Origin: Gemmata massiliana
Lineage (GTDB): Bacteria > Planctomycetota > Planctomycetia > Gemmatales > Gemmataceae
Direction of reading: 5' to 3'
DNA length: 64,000 nt
Assembly: GCF_901538265.1 (NCBI RefSeq)
Contig: NZ_LR593886.1
Location: 1,922,001 to 1,986,000, forward strand
Shown: positions 51,097 to 60,989 of the stretch, piece by piece
Position numbering within the stretch: the stretch's first letter is position 1
Layout of the letters: each line of letters opens with the position of its first letter
The notes under the pieces: generated by a model
The model's input: the letters and a program-made list of their open reading frames with translations, nothing else
Databases searched by the model: none
What the model was told of the DNA's origin: nothing
Made by a program: the position numbers and the translations under genes

Positions 51097-51744
51097 ATGC
51101 GCCGTTTATTCCCGTACACGTTTTTGCTTCTCGCCGGGTGCGGCGCGTGGGCCGGATCGCGCACGACGCAGCCGACTCAATCAACACCGGAACCGGATCT
51201 CGAATATCCCGTCGGCACGTTTACCCTCACCGAGCGCGGTGGGAAGACCGTCACCGATCAGGATCTTCGAGGGAACGTGTGGGTCGGGTCGTTCATCTTC
51301 ACGCGGTGCAACGGACCGTGCCCCGCAGTAACGGCAACAATGGCGACGCTCCAGCGCGACCTTGCTGACGAACTCAAGACCGGCAAGTTTAAGCTCGTCA
51401 CGTTCACGGTCGATCCCGCTCGCGATGACTTAAAGGCTCTGAACGAGTACGCGACCGCGCGCGGTGCGGACCCGAAGAACTGGTTGTTCCTCACGGGTGA
51501 CGAGAAGACCGTCCACAAACTCCTGAACGAACAGTTCAAGCAAGCGGTGGAACGCAAACTCGGTCCGGACGTGCGACCGGGTGACGAGTTCGGCCACAGT
51601 ACGCGCCTCGTTCTCGTGGACAAGAACGGGGTGATTCGGGCGATGTACGAGGGGCTGCCGAACGAAGACTTCCCGGACGGCAAAACCCGCTTTGAAAACG
51701 GCCTCAACCGACTGAAAGATCGCGTTCGCGAACTCTTGAAGTGA
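51097..51744 (+). CDS. SCO1/SenC family protein (second copy)
   Basis: 215 residues from ATG 51097. A lipoprotein-type signal (LFPYTFLLLAGCGAW) is followed by a thioredoxin fold. The copper site is TRCNGPCP with Cys-x3-Cys near 71-75 and a distal His in EFGHSTRLVLVD near 166. It is shorter than the SCO at 42514 and lacks the C-terminal span, so lipid anchoring replaces it. Location downstream of ctaB fits a copper or thiol role for the oxidase; the two SCO proteins may serve different steps. Confidence 0.88.
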   Translation: MRRLFPYTFLLLAGCGAWAGSRTTQPTQSTPEPDLEYPVGTFTLTERGGKTVTDQDLRGNVWVGSFIFTRCNGPCPAVTATMATLQRDLADELKTGKFKLVTFTVDPARDDLKALNEYATARGADPKNWLFLTGDEKTVHKLLNEQFKQAVERKLGPDVRPGDEFGHSTRLVLVDKNGVIRAMYEGLPNEDFPDGKTRFENGLNRLKDRVRELLK

Positions 51745-51789
51745 GCATTTTCCGTTGCACCGCGCGGGCGGTGTCGGTCCAATGGCAAC

Positions 51790-53022
51790 ATGGACCGCGA
51801 ACCCTTCGATCACGTCTGGATTCACGCGCGCCTCGCCACGTTCGACCCGCGCGTACCTGCGCCGTGTGGCGTGCTCGAAGATCACGCCGTCGCGGTGCGC
51901 GGTGACACGATCGCGGCTGTTTTGCCTGCCAGTGCGCCCGAAGTGCGATCACACCGCGGCGCGGTCACGGATTGTGGCGGGGAACTCGTTACTCCGGGGT
52001 TCATCGACTGCCACACACACACAGTGTGGGGCGGGTCACGGGCCGCGGAGTGGGAATTGCGGCTCGCGGGCGTTCCCTACACCGAGATCGCGAAACGCGG
52101 TGGGGGAATCCTCTCGACCGTGCGTGCGACGCGGGGGCTGAGCGAAGAGGAACTGTTTCAGTCGGCCGTTCCGCGTGTTCAATCGCTGATTCGCGAAGGC
52201 GTGACCTGCGTCGAGATCAAGTCCGGGTACGGGCTGACCGTTGACGACGAACTGAAGATGCTTCGGGTTGCGCGCCGAGTCGGTGAGCGACTGAATGTCG
52301 ACGTGTCGCCGACGCTACTCGCCGCGCACGCGGTCCCACCGGAGTTCGCGGGCCGGGCGGACGATTATGTTTCGCTCATTGTGAACGAGATGATTCCGGC
52401 GGTCGCGCGCGAGAAGCTCGCGGACGCGGTGGACGTGTTTTGCGAATCGATCGCGTTCACGTCGGCTCAGTGCGATCGCATCTTTTCTGCGGCGAAGGCA
52501 CACGGACTCGCGATCAAAGGGCACGTCGAGCAAATCACGAATTCACACGGCGCGGAGCTGGTCGCCAGACACGGTGGCTGGTCGGCGGATCACCTCGAAC
52601 ACCTGGACGATGCCGGAATCGCGGCGATGGCGGAGAGCGGTACCGTCGCGGTGCTGCTGCCGGGCGCATTTTACTTCCTCCGTGAGAAGCAGAAGCCGCC
52701 CGTCGAGAAACTCCGTGCCGCGGGTGTGTCGCTGGCCGTGGCGAGTGACCTCAACCCCGGCACGAGTCCGCTCGCGTCGATTCGTCTAGCGATGAACATG
52801 GCGTGCGTGCTGTACGGTCTTTCGCCGGAAGAGACACTCGCCGGCGTCACGCGCGAGGCCGCGAAAGCGCTCGGCCGAGGTGACCGGCTCGGTACGCTCG
52901 AAGTGGGCAAGCGGGCGGATTTTCTTGTGTGGGACGTGGCGCATCCGGCCGAGATCGTGTGCCAGCTCGGTGTTACGCCGCTGGTCGGTCGCGTTGTGAG
53001 TGGGAAGAGCTGCGATGCTTGA
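51790..53022 (+). CDS. hutI: Imidazolonepropionase
   Basis: 410 residues, amidohydrolase fold. Metal-binding DCHTHTVWGG is at about residues 74-83; further conserved elements are EIKSGYGL, LLAAHAVPPEF, IKGHVEQI and the C-terminal ASDLNPGTSP with the metal Asp. It hydrolyses 4-imidazolone-5-propanoate to N-formimino-L-glutamate in histidine degradation. The stop overlaps the hutG start by 8 bases. The start is ATG 51790. A cytosolic enzyme of normal length. Confidence 0.95.
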   Translation: MDREPFDHVWIHARLATFDPRVPAPCGVLEDHAVAVRGDTIAAVLPASAPEVRSHRGAVTDCGGELVTPGFIDCHTHTVWGGSRAAEWELRLAGVPYTEIAKRGGGILSTVRATRGLSEEELFQSAVPRVQSLIREGVTCVEIKSGYGLTVDDELKMLRVARRVGERLNVDVSPTLLAAHAVPPEFAGRADDYVSLIVNEMIPAVAREKLADAVDVFCESIAFTSAQCDRIFSAAKAHGLAIKGHVEQITNSHGAELVARHGGWSADHLEHLDDAGIAAMAESGTVAVLLPGAFYFLREKQKPPVEKLRAAGVSLAVASDLNPGTSPLASIRLAMNMACVLYGLSPEETLAGVTREAAKALGRGDRLGTLEVGKRADFLVWDVAHPAEIVCQLGVTPLVGRVVSGKSCDA

Positions 53023-53965
53023 ACCCGACATGAGCGTGTGGACCGGTCGGGTCGATACCGCGGACGGCCCGACCGCGCTGCGGTGGCACCAGATGGTGAA
53101 GCCACTCGCTCCGGATGCGCCGCCGGGCGTCGTGCTGATCGGTTTCGCCTGTGACGAGGGCGTGCGCCGGAACGGTGGGCGTGTTGGTGCGAAGGACGGC
53201 CCGCGTGCGATCCGCAAAGCGCTCGCAAACCTCGCGTGGCACCGGCAACTACCGGTTTACGATGCGGGTGACGTGCGGTGCGACGATGGCGACATGGAAG
53301 GGGCACAGGTGCGGCTCGCTGAGGCCGTTCGTAACGCATTCGTTGCTGGTCACCGTCCATTGGTACTTGGCGGGGGGCACGAAACAGCGTGGGGGACGTA
53401 TCAGGGGCTGATGTCGTTTTGGTCGGGTGCGAATGTCGGGATCATCAACGTCGACGCACACTTCGACTTACGGGACGACGAGCCTGGAAATTCGGGAACC
53501 CCTTTTCGTCAGATGGCGGACTGGTGCCAGATATGCGACCGCTGGTTCGGGTACATGGCACTCGGGATCTCTGTGCCATCGAATACACGTGCGCTTTTCG
53601 ATCGCGCGTGCGCGCTGGAAGCTTGTTGGTATCTCGACCAGAGCCTTGTGCCCTGGAACTTGGACCGCGTGCTGGCTGATGTAAAGGCTTTTGCTGACCA
53701 CGTTGATTGCCTGTACCTCAGCATCGATCTGGATGTGCTGCCCGGCACGGTGATGCCGGCGGTTAGTGCGCCGGCTGCCCGGGGCGTAGCGGTCGAATCC
53801 GTGGAGGCGATTATCGACGCCGTTGTTGATACCGGGAAATTGTTTATCGCGGACGTCGTGGAGCTGAACCCGCTGTACGACATCAACGGACAGGGCACCC
53901 GGCTCGCGGCTCGGTTAGTTTGGCACCTCTTGAACACAGGAAAGCCCGATAGGAAGCAGCCATGA
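53015..53965 (+). CDS. hutG: Formimidoylglutamase (arginase family)
   Basis: 316 residues from ATG 53015, inside the end of hutI; the frame begins earlier but this start fits coupled translation. Ureohydrolase metal motifs are [19 protein letters not shown] and [14 protein letters not shown], which place the two Mn ions. It splits N-formimino-L-glutamate into glutamate and formamide. An agmatinase or arginase role is less likely because of the hut neighbours. Its stop overlaps the hutU start in ATGA. Confidence 0.92.
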   Translation: MLEPDMSVWTGRVDTADGPTALRWHQMVKPLAPDAPPGVVLIGFACDEGVRRNGGRVGAKDGPRAIRKALANLAWHRQLPVYDAGDVRCDDGDMEGAQVRLAEAVRNAFVAGHRPLVLGGGHETAWGTYQGLMSFWSGANVGIINVDAHFDLRDDEPGNSGTPFRQMADWCQICDRWFGYMALGISVPSNTRALFDRACALEACWYLDQSLVPWNLDRVLADVKAFADHVDCLYLSIDLDVLPGTVMPAVSAPAARGVAVESVEAIIDAVVDTGKLFIADVVELNPLYDINGQGTRLAARLVWHLLNTGKPDRKQP

Positions 53966-55626
53966 CCTCCACTCGAAACGATCCCTCGCGCGTGATTCGG
54001 GCGCCGCGCGGGAACTCACTTTCGTGCAAGAACTGGCAGACGGAAGCGGCCCTCCGGATGCTCATGAACAACCTCGACTCGGAGGCGGCCGAGCGCCCCG
54101 CCGAACTCGTGGTCTACGGCGGGATCGGGCGCGCGGCTCGGAACTGGGAGTGCTTCGACAAGATCGTGGACGTGCTCCGCCGATTGGAAAGCGATCAGAC
54201 GCTATTGGTGCAGTCGGGCAAGCCCGTGGGCGTGTTCACAACGCACCCGGACGCGCCTCGCGTGCTTATTGCGAACTCGAATCTGGTGCCGCACTGGGCG
54301 ACGTGGGAGAAGTTCCACGAACTCGACCGCGCCGGGCTGATGATGTACGGTCAGATGACCGCGGGGAGCTGGATCTACATCGGCACGCAGGGCATCGTGC
54401 AGGGCACTTACGAGACGTTCGTCGCGGTTGCCAAGAAGCACTTCGGCGGAAACGCAGCGGGTAAGTGGATTCTGACCGGTGGGTTGGGTGGCATGGGCGG
54501 CGCTCAGCCGCTCGCCGCAACGATGGCCGGCTTCAGCATGCTCGCGGTCGAGTGCGATGAAACGCGCATCGATTTTCGACTCCGCACGCGGTACCTCGAT
54601 CGCAAAGCGAACAGCCTCGATGAAGCACTCGCGCTTGTGCGTTCGGGGGAACCTGTGTCGGTGGGACTGCTCGGCAACGCGGCGGGCGTGTGCGCGGAAC
54701 TGGTCGCGCGGGGGATTCTCCCCGATGTCGTTACCGATCAGACGAGCGCCCACGACCCTTTGAACGGTTATTTGCCACAAGGGTGGACGCTCACCGATTG
54801 GCGCGAGAAAGCAAAAGCAGCTCCGCAAGAAGTGATCGCGGCGGCGAAGCACTCGATGGCAAATCACGTGCGCGCGATGCTCGAACTTCAGACACGCGGC
54901 GCGGTCGCGCTCGACTACGGCAACAACATTCGACAGGCCGCGAAGGAAAACGGAGTCGCGAACGCCTTCGATATCCCCGGCTTCGTCCCCGCGTACATTC
55001 GCCCACTGTTCTGCGAGGGGGTCGGACCGTTCCGCTGGGCTGTACTTTCGGGCGATCCCGAAGACATCGCCCGAACCGACGCGAAGGTGAAGGCTCTGAT
55101 TCCCGACGATCCTCACCTTCATCGCTGGCTCGATATGGCGAAGGAGCGCATCGCTTTTCAGGGGCTGCCCGCTCGCATTTGCTGGCTCGGGCTGAAGGAT
55201 CGCGCTCGTGTCGGGTTGGCGTTCAACGAAATGGTCGCGTCGGGCGAACTCAAGGCCCCGGTGGTGATCGGGCGTGACCACTTGGATTCGGGTTCGGTCG
55301 CCAGCCCGAACCGTGAAACCGAGAGTATGCGTGACGGCTCGGACGCAGTATCCGACTGGCCGCTCCTGAATGCGCTCCTGAACACCGCGAGCGGCGCGAC
55401 GTGGGTGTCGCTGCACCACGGTGGCGGGGTCGGTATGGGCTTCAGTCAACACGCGGGCGTGGTGATCGTGTGCGACGGGACGCCAGAAGCTGCCAAGCGC
55501 ATCGGGCGCGTGTTACGAAACGACCCCGGCACCGGCGTGATGCGCCACGCGGACGCGGGTTACGATAGCGCGATTCGCTGTGCGCAAGAGAACGGGCTGG
55601 ACCTGCCGATGCTGGATGGCGCGTGA
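53962..55626 (+). CDS. hutU: Urocanate hydratase
   Basis: 554 residues, the usual length. NAD-binding signature [13 protein letters not shown] near 174-186 and the conserved opening [20 protein letters not shown], with [12 protein letters not shown] and [16 protein letters not shown] segments. It hydrates urocanate to imidazolonepropionate using tightly bound NAD as electrophile. The order is hutI-hutG-hutU with overlaps at both junctions, a tight operon; histidine ammonia-lyase (hutH) is not in the window. A repeat element (55636-55681) follows. Confidence 0.96.
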   Translation: MTSTRNDPSRVIRAPRGNSLSCKNWQTEAALRMLMNNLDSEAAERPAELVVYGGIGRAARNWECFDKIVDVLRRLESDQTLLVQSGKPVGVFTTHPDAPRVLIANSNLVPHWATWEKFHELDRAGLMMYGQMTAGSWIYIGTQGIVQGTYETFVAVAKKHFGGNAAGKWILTGGLGGMGGAQPLAATMAGFSMLAVECDETRIDFRLRTRYLDRKANSLDEALALVRSGEPVSVGLLGNAAGVCAELVARGILPDVVTDQTSAHDPLNGYLPQGWTLTDWREKAKAAPQEVIAAAKHSMANHVRAMLELQTRGAVALDYGNNIRQAAKENGVANAFDIPGFVPAYIRPLFCEGVGPFRWAVLSGDPEDIARTDAKVKALIPDDPHLHRWLDMAKERIAFQGLPARICWLGLKDRARVGLAFNEMVASGELKAPVVIGRDHLDSGSVASPNRETESMRDGSDAVSDWPLLNALLNTASGATWVSLHHGGGVGMGFSQHAGVVIVCDGTPEAAKRIGRVLRNDPGTGVMRHADAGYDSAIRCAQENGLDLPMLDGA

Positions 55627-55635
55627 TCACAGAAG

Positions 55636-55681
55636 GCACAGGGCTTCCGCCCTGTGCTACGGACGACGGCCCCTCCGGGGC
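55636..55681. repeat. Two adjacent hairpins after hutU
   Basis: GCACAGGGC-TTCC-GCCCTGTGC (55636-55657) is a 9-bp stem with a 4-base loop, followed by GCCCC-TCC-GGGGC (55669-55681). The first has the compact shape of REP-type hairpins. It begins 10 bases after the hutU stop and may protect or terminate the hut transcript, separating it from the next gene. Confidence 0.65.
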
Positions 55682-55708
55682 GAAGAGAAATACACGGAAC
55701 CTCTCGCC

Positions 55709-56743
55709 ATGCACTCACTTCACGACTTCCGGCTCGTTGCACTCGCATTCGTTGTGGCTGTCGGTGTCGCGCCGGCTGCGCCGGACCCACCGGTGTTCAA
55801 AGTCACCGAAGACGGTGATCGCATTCGTATCGCGGGAAACGCACTGGAAGCCTCCATCAAGAAGAAGGGGTACGTAAGTGGGGTCGAAGCCGGCAGTCTG
55901 CTCGACACGAAAACCGGCGCACGCGATCTCGGCTTCGGGCTGGACATCGTTGATTGGGTCATGGAACCCGGCAGCGACGAAGCGTACCGTGACAAGCTTC
56001 CGGGCGATCTGCCTTACGTTTTCGACAACCTCTATCACGGCAAGCGCGCAAAGCGCTGCATCGAAGGGCCGCAAATTTGCACGCAGGCGAAGGAACTCAA
56101 GCCGACAGTGGTTTACGGTAAGGATTTCGTCGCGGTGAAGCAGAACCACCCTTACACGCTCGCGGCGCCGGGCAAGAAGACCGGCTCGAAGTGGGAACAG
56201 ACGATCGTATTCCCGGCCGGCAAACGCTACTTCGTTTCGGCCGACAAGATCACCGCGGCGAACGCGAGCGACGCGATGTTCCTCCGCATCGACATGCCCG
56301 GTCACATCAAGCACAAGGGCGGTGACACGTTCAGCGAAGTATACCTCAGCTACCACGGAACGGTCGCGCCAAAGGAGTTCGAGAAAGATTTTGCCCCGGA
56401 CGAGAAGTTCCTCTACGCGCGCGACGACAAAAAGGTGCCCAAGCGGATCATTCGGGCGTACCACATTCGCGATCCGAAGACCGGAAAGGACGGCCCGTGG
56501 TTAGCGGGTATGACGATCGACGGGTCGAGCGTCTACGAAGCGTGGTGCCACCAGCGCGGCTACGTTTGCATGATCGAAGAGATCGGCGGGCGCGCGGTGA
56601 AGGCCGGCGATACGTTCGGGGCCGCGTTCATCGTCGGGTACTTCGATTCCGTCGAGGAGATGGAAAAGGTGTACGACGAGTTCGCGGGCAACCAGGGGCT
56701 CGAGGTTAGCGAGAAGGGCTGGAAGTTGAAGACCGCGCCGTAA
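55709..56743 (+). CDS. Secreted protein of unknown function
   Basis: 344 residues from ATG 55709. A signal peptide (HDFRLVALAFVVAVGVAPAA) precedes a beta-rich domain with RIRIAGNALEASIKKKGYVS, DLGFGLDIVDWVMEPGSDEA, and a C-terminal part with FGAAFIVGYFDSVEEMEKVY. Similar exported proteins occur in planctomycetes and related phyla, and a carbohydrate-related role is possible, but I cannot assign one. A longer frame from 55580 overlaps the end of hutU and adds an unlikely Arg-rich leader. No lipobox; probably periplasmic. Confidence 0.8.
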   Translation: MHSLHDFRLVALAFVVAVGVAPAAPDPPVFKVTEDGDRIRIAGNALEASIKKKGYVSGVEAGSLLDTKTGARDLGFGLDIVDWVMEPGSDEAYRDKLPGDLPYVFDNLYHGKRAKRCIEGPQICTQAKELKPTVVYGKDFVAVKQNHPYTLAAPGKKTGSKWEQTIVFPAGKRYFVSADKITAANASDAMFLRIDMPGHIKHKGGDTFSEVYLSYHGTVAPKEFEKDFAPDEKFLYARDDKKVPKRIIRAYHIRDPKTGKDGPWLAGMTIDGSSVYEAWCHQRGYVCMIEEIGGRAVKAGDTFGAAFIVGYFDSVEEMEKVYDEFAGNQGLEVSEKGWKLKTAP

Positions 56744-56762
56744 ATCGCCCGTTGGTGAACAC

Positions 56763-57437
56763 TCAATTTACTACGACGAACGGCCGCAGTTTGTCGAGCG
56801 TTTTCGGGCCGATGCCCTTCACTTTGTCCAAGTCGTTGACGGTCTGGAACGGCGACTGTGTTCGGTGCGCGATGATCGCCTGCGCGATCACAGGGCCGAT
56901 ACTCGGGAGGCGCTGGAGTTCTTCTTGTGGTGCGGTGTTCACATTGATCAGAGCTTCACCCGGTTGAATCTTCTTCGCGCTAGTCGATGTGGGCCGCGGC
57001 GCCGCGATTGGTGTGGTCGCGCGAGTCGCAGGTGTGGGTGAAGTGGGCGCCTCTGCAAGAGGCGCGCTCGTCAGCGTGCTGGTGCGGAAGTGTGATCGGA
57101 CCTTCTCGAATGTAATTGGACCGATGCCGCGCACGCTTCTCAGTTCCTCTACGGACTTGTATGGTCCGTGGAGGTGGCGGTGGTCGACGATCGCTTCCGC
57201 CATTTTCGGCCCGACACCCGGCACTTGAGCCAGTTCGATTTGGCTGGCCGTGTTCAGGTCGGTGAGGTCGACCGCGACCGGTTCTGTTGGGCGCGCCCCG
57301 AAGCGGTTGCCGTACCCGCGGATGACGAGCAAGCCGAGCAGAACAGCGAGGAACACGCCGAGTGCCGCTTGTGCGCTACGCGAGGGCGCAGAAGCACCCG
57401 ACGCATTCGCAACCGGTGGTAACGAGGCGGCACTCAT
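56763..57437 (-). CDS. ComEA-like protein with two helix-hairpin-helix domains
   Basis: 224 residues. One N-terminal membrane span (AALGVFLAVLLGLLVIRGYG, about 24-43) is followed by a first HhH pair, DLNTASQIELAQVPGVGPKM through SVRGIGPITFEKVR, an Ala/Pro/Thr linker of about 40 residues, and a second HhH pair, LINVNTAPQEELQRLPSIGP through KVKGIGPKTLDKLR. ComEA proteins bind double-stranded DNA during uptake; the standard bacterial form has one such domain, so this doubled form may bind longer or two DNA segments. No other competence gene is nearby. Confidence 0.88.
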   Translation of the reverse strand: MSAASLPPVANASGASAPSRSAQAALGVFLAVLLGLLVIRGYGNRFGARPTEPVAVDLTDLNTASQIELAQVPGVGPKMAEAIVDHRHLHGPYKSVEELRSVRGIGPITFEKVRSHFRTSTLTSAPLAEAPTSPTPATRATTPIAAPRPTSTSAKKIQPGEALINVNTAPQEELQRLPSIGPVIAQAIIAHRTQSPFQTVNDLDKVKGIGPKTLDKLRPFVVVN

Positions 57438-57551
57438 CGGGGCGGCTCAAGCGGTGCAATCCGCACAACCCCGATAGTCTAATCGCCCGTACAGCCCGGA
57501 TCCATCCCTAATAAGGGCGCGGCGCGATTAAATCACAGTACGCGCCCCCTG

Positions 57552-58733
57552 TTACTTAAACGCTTCCCACTCCTTCCCCAATACCGACGCGGCGATCTTC
57601 AGCTTCAGGATTTCGTCGGTGCCCTCGTAGATGCGGCACACGCGAACATCCGTGAGGTGTCGGCCGGGTCGGTAGAGTGTGCTCCACCCGCGTCCGCCAA
57701 ACACCTGAACCGCGCGGTCGGCCGCGTCCCACGCGGCGTTTGTCGTGAAGAACTTCGCTTGAGCTGCGAGCAGATCGGCCTGACGCAGCAGTTCCTTGTC
57801 GCCCGGTTCGGCCGCGGAACGGTCCTTCATTTCGGCCGCGCGGAGCACCATCGATTCGCTCGCGACGCGGTCCATTTCGATGTGCGCGATGTGATCTTGA
57901 ACGAGCTGATGTCGGGCGATCTCTTTCCCGTGTTGTTTGCGCATCTTCGAGTATTCGATCGCTTCCGCGAGGCAGTCCTCGATCACGCCCAAACAGCCCG
58001 CCGCCACGCTGAGTCGGCCGCTCACCAGCGTGCCTAGCGCGATCCGGAACCCGTCGCCCTCGGTACCCAGGAGGTTTTCGGCCGGAACCGCGACGTCGTG
58101 CATCTCGAACATCGCAGTGTTGGACGTGGGCATGCCCATTTTCGCGTTCACGGCGAAGCTCTCGGCCTCGAATCCCTTCGCGTCCGTGTCCACGACGAAC
58201 GCCGAGATGCGCCCCGTACCGACCTCCCCCTCTGGGTACCCGAACGCGATGACCGCGTGCGCGATCCCGCCGTTGGAAATGAGGTACTTCACGCCGTTAA
58301 GAACATAGCCGTCACCCTTTTTGGTGTAGGTCGTGGTCATCTCGCGGGGATTGCTCCCGGCGTCCGGTTCGGTGAGTCCGAACGCGAGAACTTTGTCCCC
58401 GCGCGAAGCCGCAGGGAGGTATTTTTGCTTGAGCCGCTCGCTGCCCCATGTCTGGATCGGGTACGCGCCGATGCTGAGGTGCCCCGAAAAGAACGTCCGG
58501 ACGGTGGTTCCCTCGCGCCCGATGCGCGCGAGCGCCTTGAAGTAGTTCACGGCGTCCGCGCCGCGCCCGCCGTATTCGGGATGGACGTTCATACCGAGCA
58601 GGTTGTACTTCTTCGCGAGCGGCACGACTTGGTCGTTGAACTTGCGCTCCGCGTAAGCCAGTTCCTCGGCCGGGCGCACTTCTTGGCAGAACGCTTCGGT
58701 GTCTTCGGCCAACTTGACGGGATCGAACGCCAT
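57552..58733 (-). CDS. Acyl-CoA dehydrogenase
   Basis: 393 residues, normal length. FAD- and substrate-binding patterns: FGLTEPDAGSNPREM (about 133-147), NGVKYLISNGGIAHAVI and GRLSVAAGCLGVIEDCLAEA. Near the C-terminus RIYEGTDEILKLKIA has the loop that carries the catalytic Glu in many acyl-CoA dehydrogenases. It oxidises an acyl-CoA to the 2-enoyl-CoA and passes electrons to ETF. The acyl chain is not predictable: short-chain, branched and glutaryl-type forms share this pattern. Single gene, ATG 58733, no partner genes nearby. Confidence 0.92.
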   Translation of the reverse strand: MAFDPVKLAEDTEAFCQEVRPAEELAYAERKFNDQVVPLAKKYNLLGMNVHPEYGGRGADAVNYFKALARIGREGTTVRTFFSGHLSIGAYPIQTWGSERLKQKYLPAASRGDKVLAFGLTEPDAGSNPREMTTTYTKKGDGYVLNGVKYLISNGGIAHAVIAFGYPEGEVGTGRISAFVVDTDAKGFEAESFAVNAKMGMPTSNTAMFEMHDVAVPAENLLGTEGDGFRIALGTLVSGRLSVAAGCLGVIEDCLAEAIEYSKMRKQHGKEIARHQLVQDHIAHIEMDRVASESMVLRAAEMKDRSAAEPGDKELLRQADLLAAQAKFFTTNAAWDAADRAVQVFGGRGWSTLYRPGRHLTDVRVCRIYEGTDEILKLKIAASVLGKEWEAFK

Positions 58734-58928
58734 GACCGACTCCTCGGGTGTTTCTCCGCCCTAGTGGGGCGGTGGATCGTAGCCCTGACCGAAACCTGGG
58801 ATCTGATGACCGTAGCGCGATCAATTACACACTATTGCTCGTCCCGTTCGACCGTGCCAGTACCAGAACCCCGGCTCTGAAACTATTATCCGTAGCCCGA
58901 TTGGGGCGAAAAGCAGAATCGCACGCGG

Positions 58929-59426
58929 CTACTTTTTCTTTCGCAGTTTCGCGGCAGCCTTTGCTTTGGGTTTCTTGGCGGCTGGTGCTTTTTTCGCGAT
59001 TGGTGGCGGTGGCGGAGGTGGTGACGCGGGCGGCGCCAGTGGCGGTTCTGAGCCACCGAGTCGAGCGTTGAGGGCCAGGACCAGCTTCTTCGGCGCGATT
59101 GTGCGGTAGCTCTCCTCGATCCACTCTTCGAGCAGGTCCATCGGCGGCTCGTCGGTCGGGTGGAATGTGCAGGTGACCCAACCGCTTTTGCCCAGCCCGT
59201 ACCCGGTCGGCTGGGCGTACCGCTGCGTGAGTGCGTACCGGCCGGAATCGGGCAGCTTCATTGTGACCGATAGTTTCCCATCGTTTAGGGCCAGGATCAG
59301 GAATATCTTCGCTTTCACTTTGATCGCCCGGTGCCCCCACGGAAAGTCTTCTGTGGCTCCGGGATAGGTCATCGCCAAGTCGCGGAGCGCGGTCTCGGTC
59401 GGTGCGAGCGGGTCGGCATCGGGCAT
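58929..59426 (-). CDS. MmcQ/YjbR family DNA-binding-fold protein with basic tail
   Basis: 165 residues from ATG 59426, chosen because CCGGAG lies 5-9 bases upstream; an in-frame GTG at 59453 is also possible. The MmcQ/YjbR fold covers residues about 10-110: LRDLAMTYPGATEDFPWGHR, IKVKAKIFLILALNDGKLSV, GWVTCTFHPTDEPPMDLLEE and WIEESYRTIAPKKLV. A Pro stretch (ASPPPPPPPIAKK) and a Lys/Ala-rich tail (KKPKAKAAAKLRKKK) follow, like histone-H1-type tails common in this group. Such a tail should bind nucleic acid; the fold's own ligand is not known. Confidence 0.85.
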   Translation of the reverse strand: MPDADPLAPTETALRDLAMTYPGATEDFPWGHRAIKVKAKIFLILALNDGKLSVTMKLPDSGRYALTQRYAQPTGYGLGKSGWVTCTFHPTDEPPMDLLEEWIEESYRTIAPKKLVLALNARLGGSEPPLAPPASPPPPPPPIAKKAPAAKKPKAKAAAKLRKKK

Positions 59427-59620
59427 GGGAATCTCCGGGGGACGCGGGGGCACCGTGATACGATCGCAGAAAATTGCTGACTAATCGACAGGTGGCTGTT
59501 CGTCCGATATAATTTCGAGTCTGCCGGGGCTCTCATCGCGCCTTCACTGCGCGCCTCCCTCCGGCCGATCCCGCCGCCTTTTTGGTTTCGCCTCTCCAAC
59601 TAAGCTGCCGAGGGACGTTC

Positions 59621-60856
59621 ATGCTGCACGCCGCTCTCGCCCTTGCTGCTGTGTTCGTTTCTGCTACCCCCGCACCGCCGTCGCCCGATCCGAAATCGCT
59701 GGCGGTGCCGCAAGAGGAGCTGTCGAAGGCCCGCGAACTCGTTCAGAAACTCGGAAGCGAGACCTTCTTCGACCGTGAAGAGGCGGAGCACGGCCTGATC
59801 GCAATGGGGCGTACCGCTCGTGCCGCGCTGCAAGACGGGGCGAACAGCGACCCGAACCCCGAGATCCGCGCCCGTTCGCGCTCGCTGCTCTCGCGGGCCA
59901 ACGCCCTCGAAATGAAGGCCCGGCTCGACACGTTCCTGGCCGACACCGAGGGCAAGTACGAACACGACCTGCCGGGCTGGAACAAGTTGCGCTCGGTCGC
60001 GCGGGGCGAGTGGTCGATGTTCGGCTGGTCGTGGGCCACCCGGACGGGAACGCCAGTTGACCGCGCCGCGCGCGAACTGTTCGTGGAGTTCCTCAACGCC
60101 CCCGGCGGGCGCAAACTGCTCACGGCCCTCGGGTCCGGCACGACCGATCTGGGCGCGGAAATCGCCGCAATGAAGCAGGATCTGTATTACGCGAAGTTCC
60201 CGCGCGTCGGGGGCGTCGCCCCGCGGAACCCGACCGTGATGGAAGTCGCGGTCATCATGTTCGCGGACTCGCAGGTTCCCTTTAAGGGCGGCGCTCGGAA
60301 CAGCCTCTTCGCGAGTGTTCTAACCACCTCCGGTGTCGCGCAGGCCGCTCAGGGCGGCGACGACCGCGCACGGGCACTGAAAACGGTGATGACCGCGTGG
60401 TTCGACTCGCGCACCGATCCCTACGAGATGTACACGGCTCTCAACCTCGCGACCAACACCCAGAACACCGAGGCCGCGGGGCGGATGGCCGTGCGCCTCC
60501 TCGGGACCGCGGGTGCCCCGGCCGCGTACCGCGGACAGGCGTTCGCGGCCCTCGTCCGGAACAAGTCCAAAGAGCACCTCCCGGCGGTCGAAAAACTCAT
60601 CGGCGACGGCACGGTGATTACCACGATCACCACTAACGTCGGGGGGAACCTGGTCCGCACGACGATCACGGTGGGCGACATGGCCCTGGCCGCGGCCGTG
60701 CTCCTTACGGAGCAAAAGGTCGAGGATTATAGCATCGAGGACCGTTTTAAGGGGAGCGGGACCGCGTCGATCAGTTACACTCGGTTCAGCATCCCCGAAG
60801 ACAAGCGGAAGGACGCAGCCGAGAAATGGAAGTCGTGGCGGGAAAAGAATCCGTAA
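59621..60856 (+). CDS. Secreted paralog 1, HEAT-like N-terminal region
   Basis: 411 residues from ATG 59621 with GAGGGA about 7 bases upstream. A signal peptide (HAALALAAVFVSATPAPPSP) leads to DLSKARELVxxLGSETFFDR-type helices (ELVQKLGSETFFDREEAEHG, then LIAMGRTARAALQDGANSDP) that resemble HEAT repeats and DPEIRxRAxxLL ends. The remaining 300 residues are helical. No catalytic motif was found. It is followed by a homologous gene (60990-62360), 133 bases downstream. Function unknown. Confidence 0.85.
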   Translation: MLHAALALAAVFVSATPAPPSPDPKSLAVPQEELSKARELVQKLGSETFFDREEAEHGLIAMGRTARAALQDGANSDPNPEIRARSRSLLSRANALEMKARLDTFLADTEGKYEHDLPGWNKLRSVARGEWSMFGWSWATRTGTPVDRAARELFVEFLNAPGGRKLLTALGSGTTDLGAEIAAMKQDLYYAKFPRVGGVAPRNPTVMEVAVIMFADSQVPFKGGARNSLFASVLTTSGVAQAAQGGDDRARALKTVMTAWFDSRTDPYEMYTALNLATNTQNTEAAGRMAVRLLGTAGAPAAYRGQAFAALVRNKSKEHLPAVEKLIGDGTVITTITTNVGGNLVRTTITVGDMALAAAVLLTEQKVEDYSIEDRFKGSGTASISYTRFSIPEDKRKDAAEKWKSWREKNP

Positions 60857-60989
60857 GGCGGACTCTCGCGTCTGAAGTGTAACGGGTGCGGGGTGCCCGA
60901 ATTGTGGTTGGCGCCGGCCCCGTTATGCGTCATCTTTGTAAGATGGCGCTAAACGAGTGAACACACCGAGAGTGCGTTGAGGGCAACAC

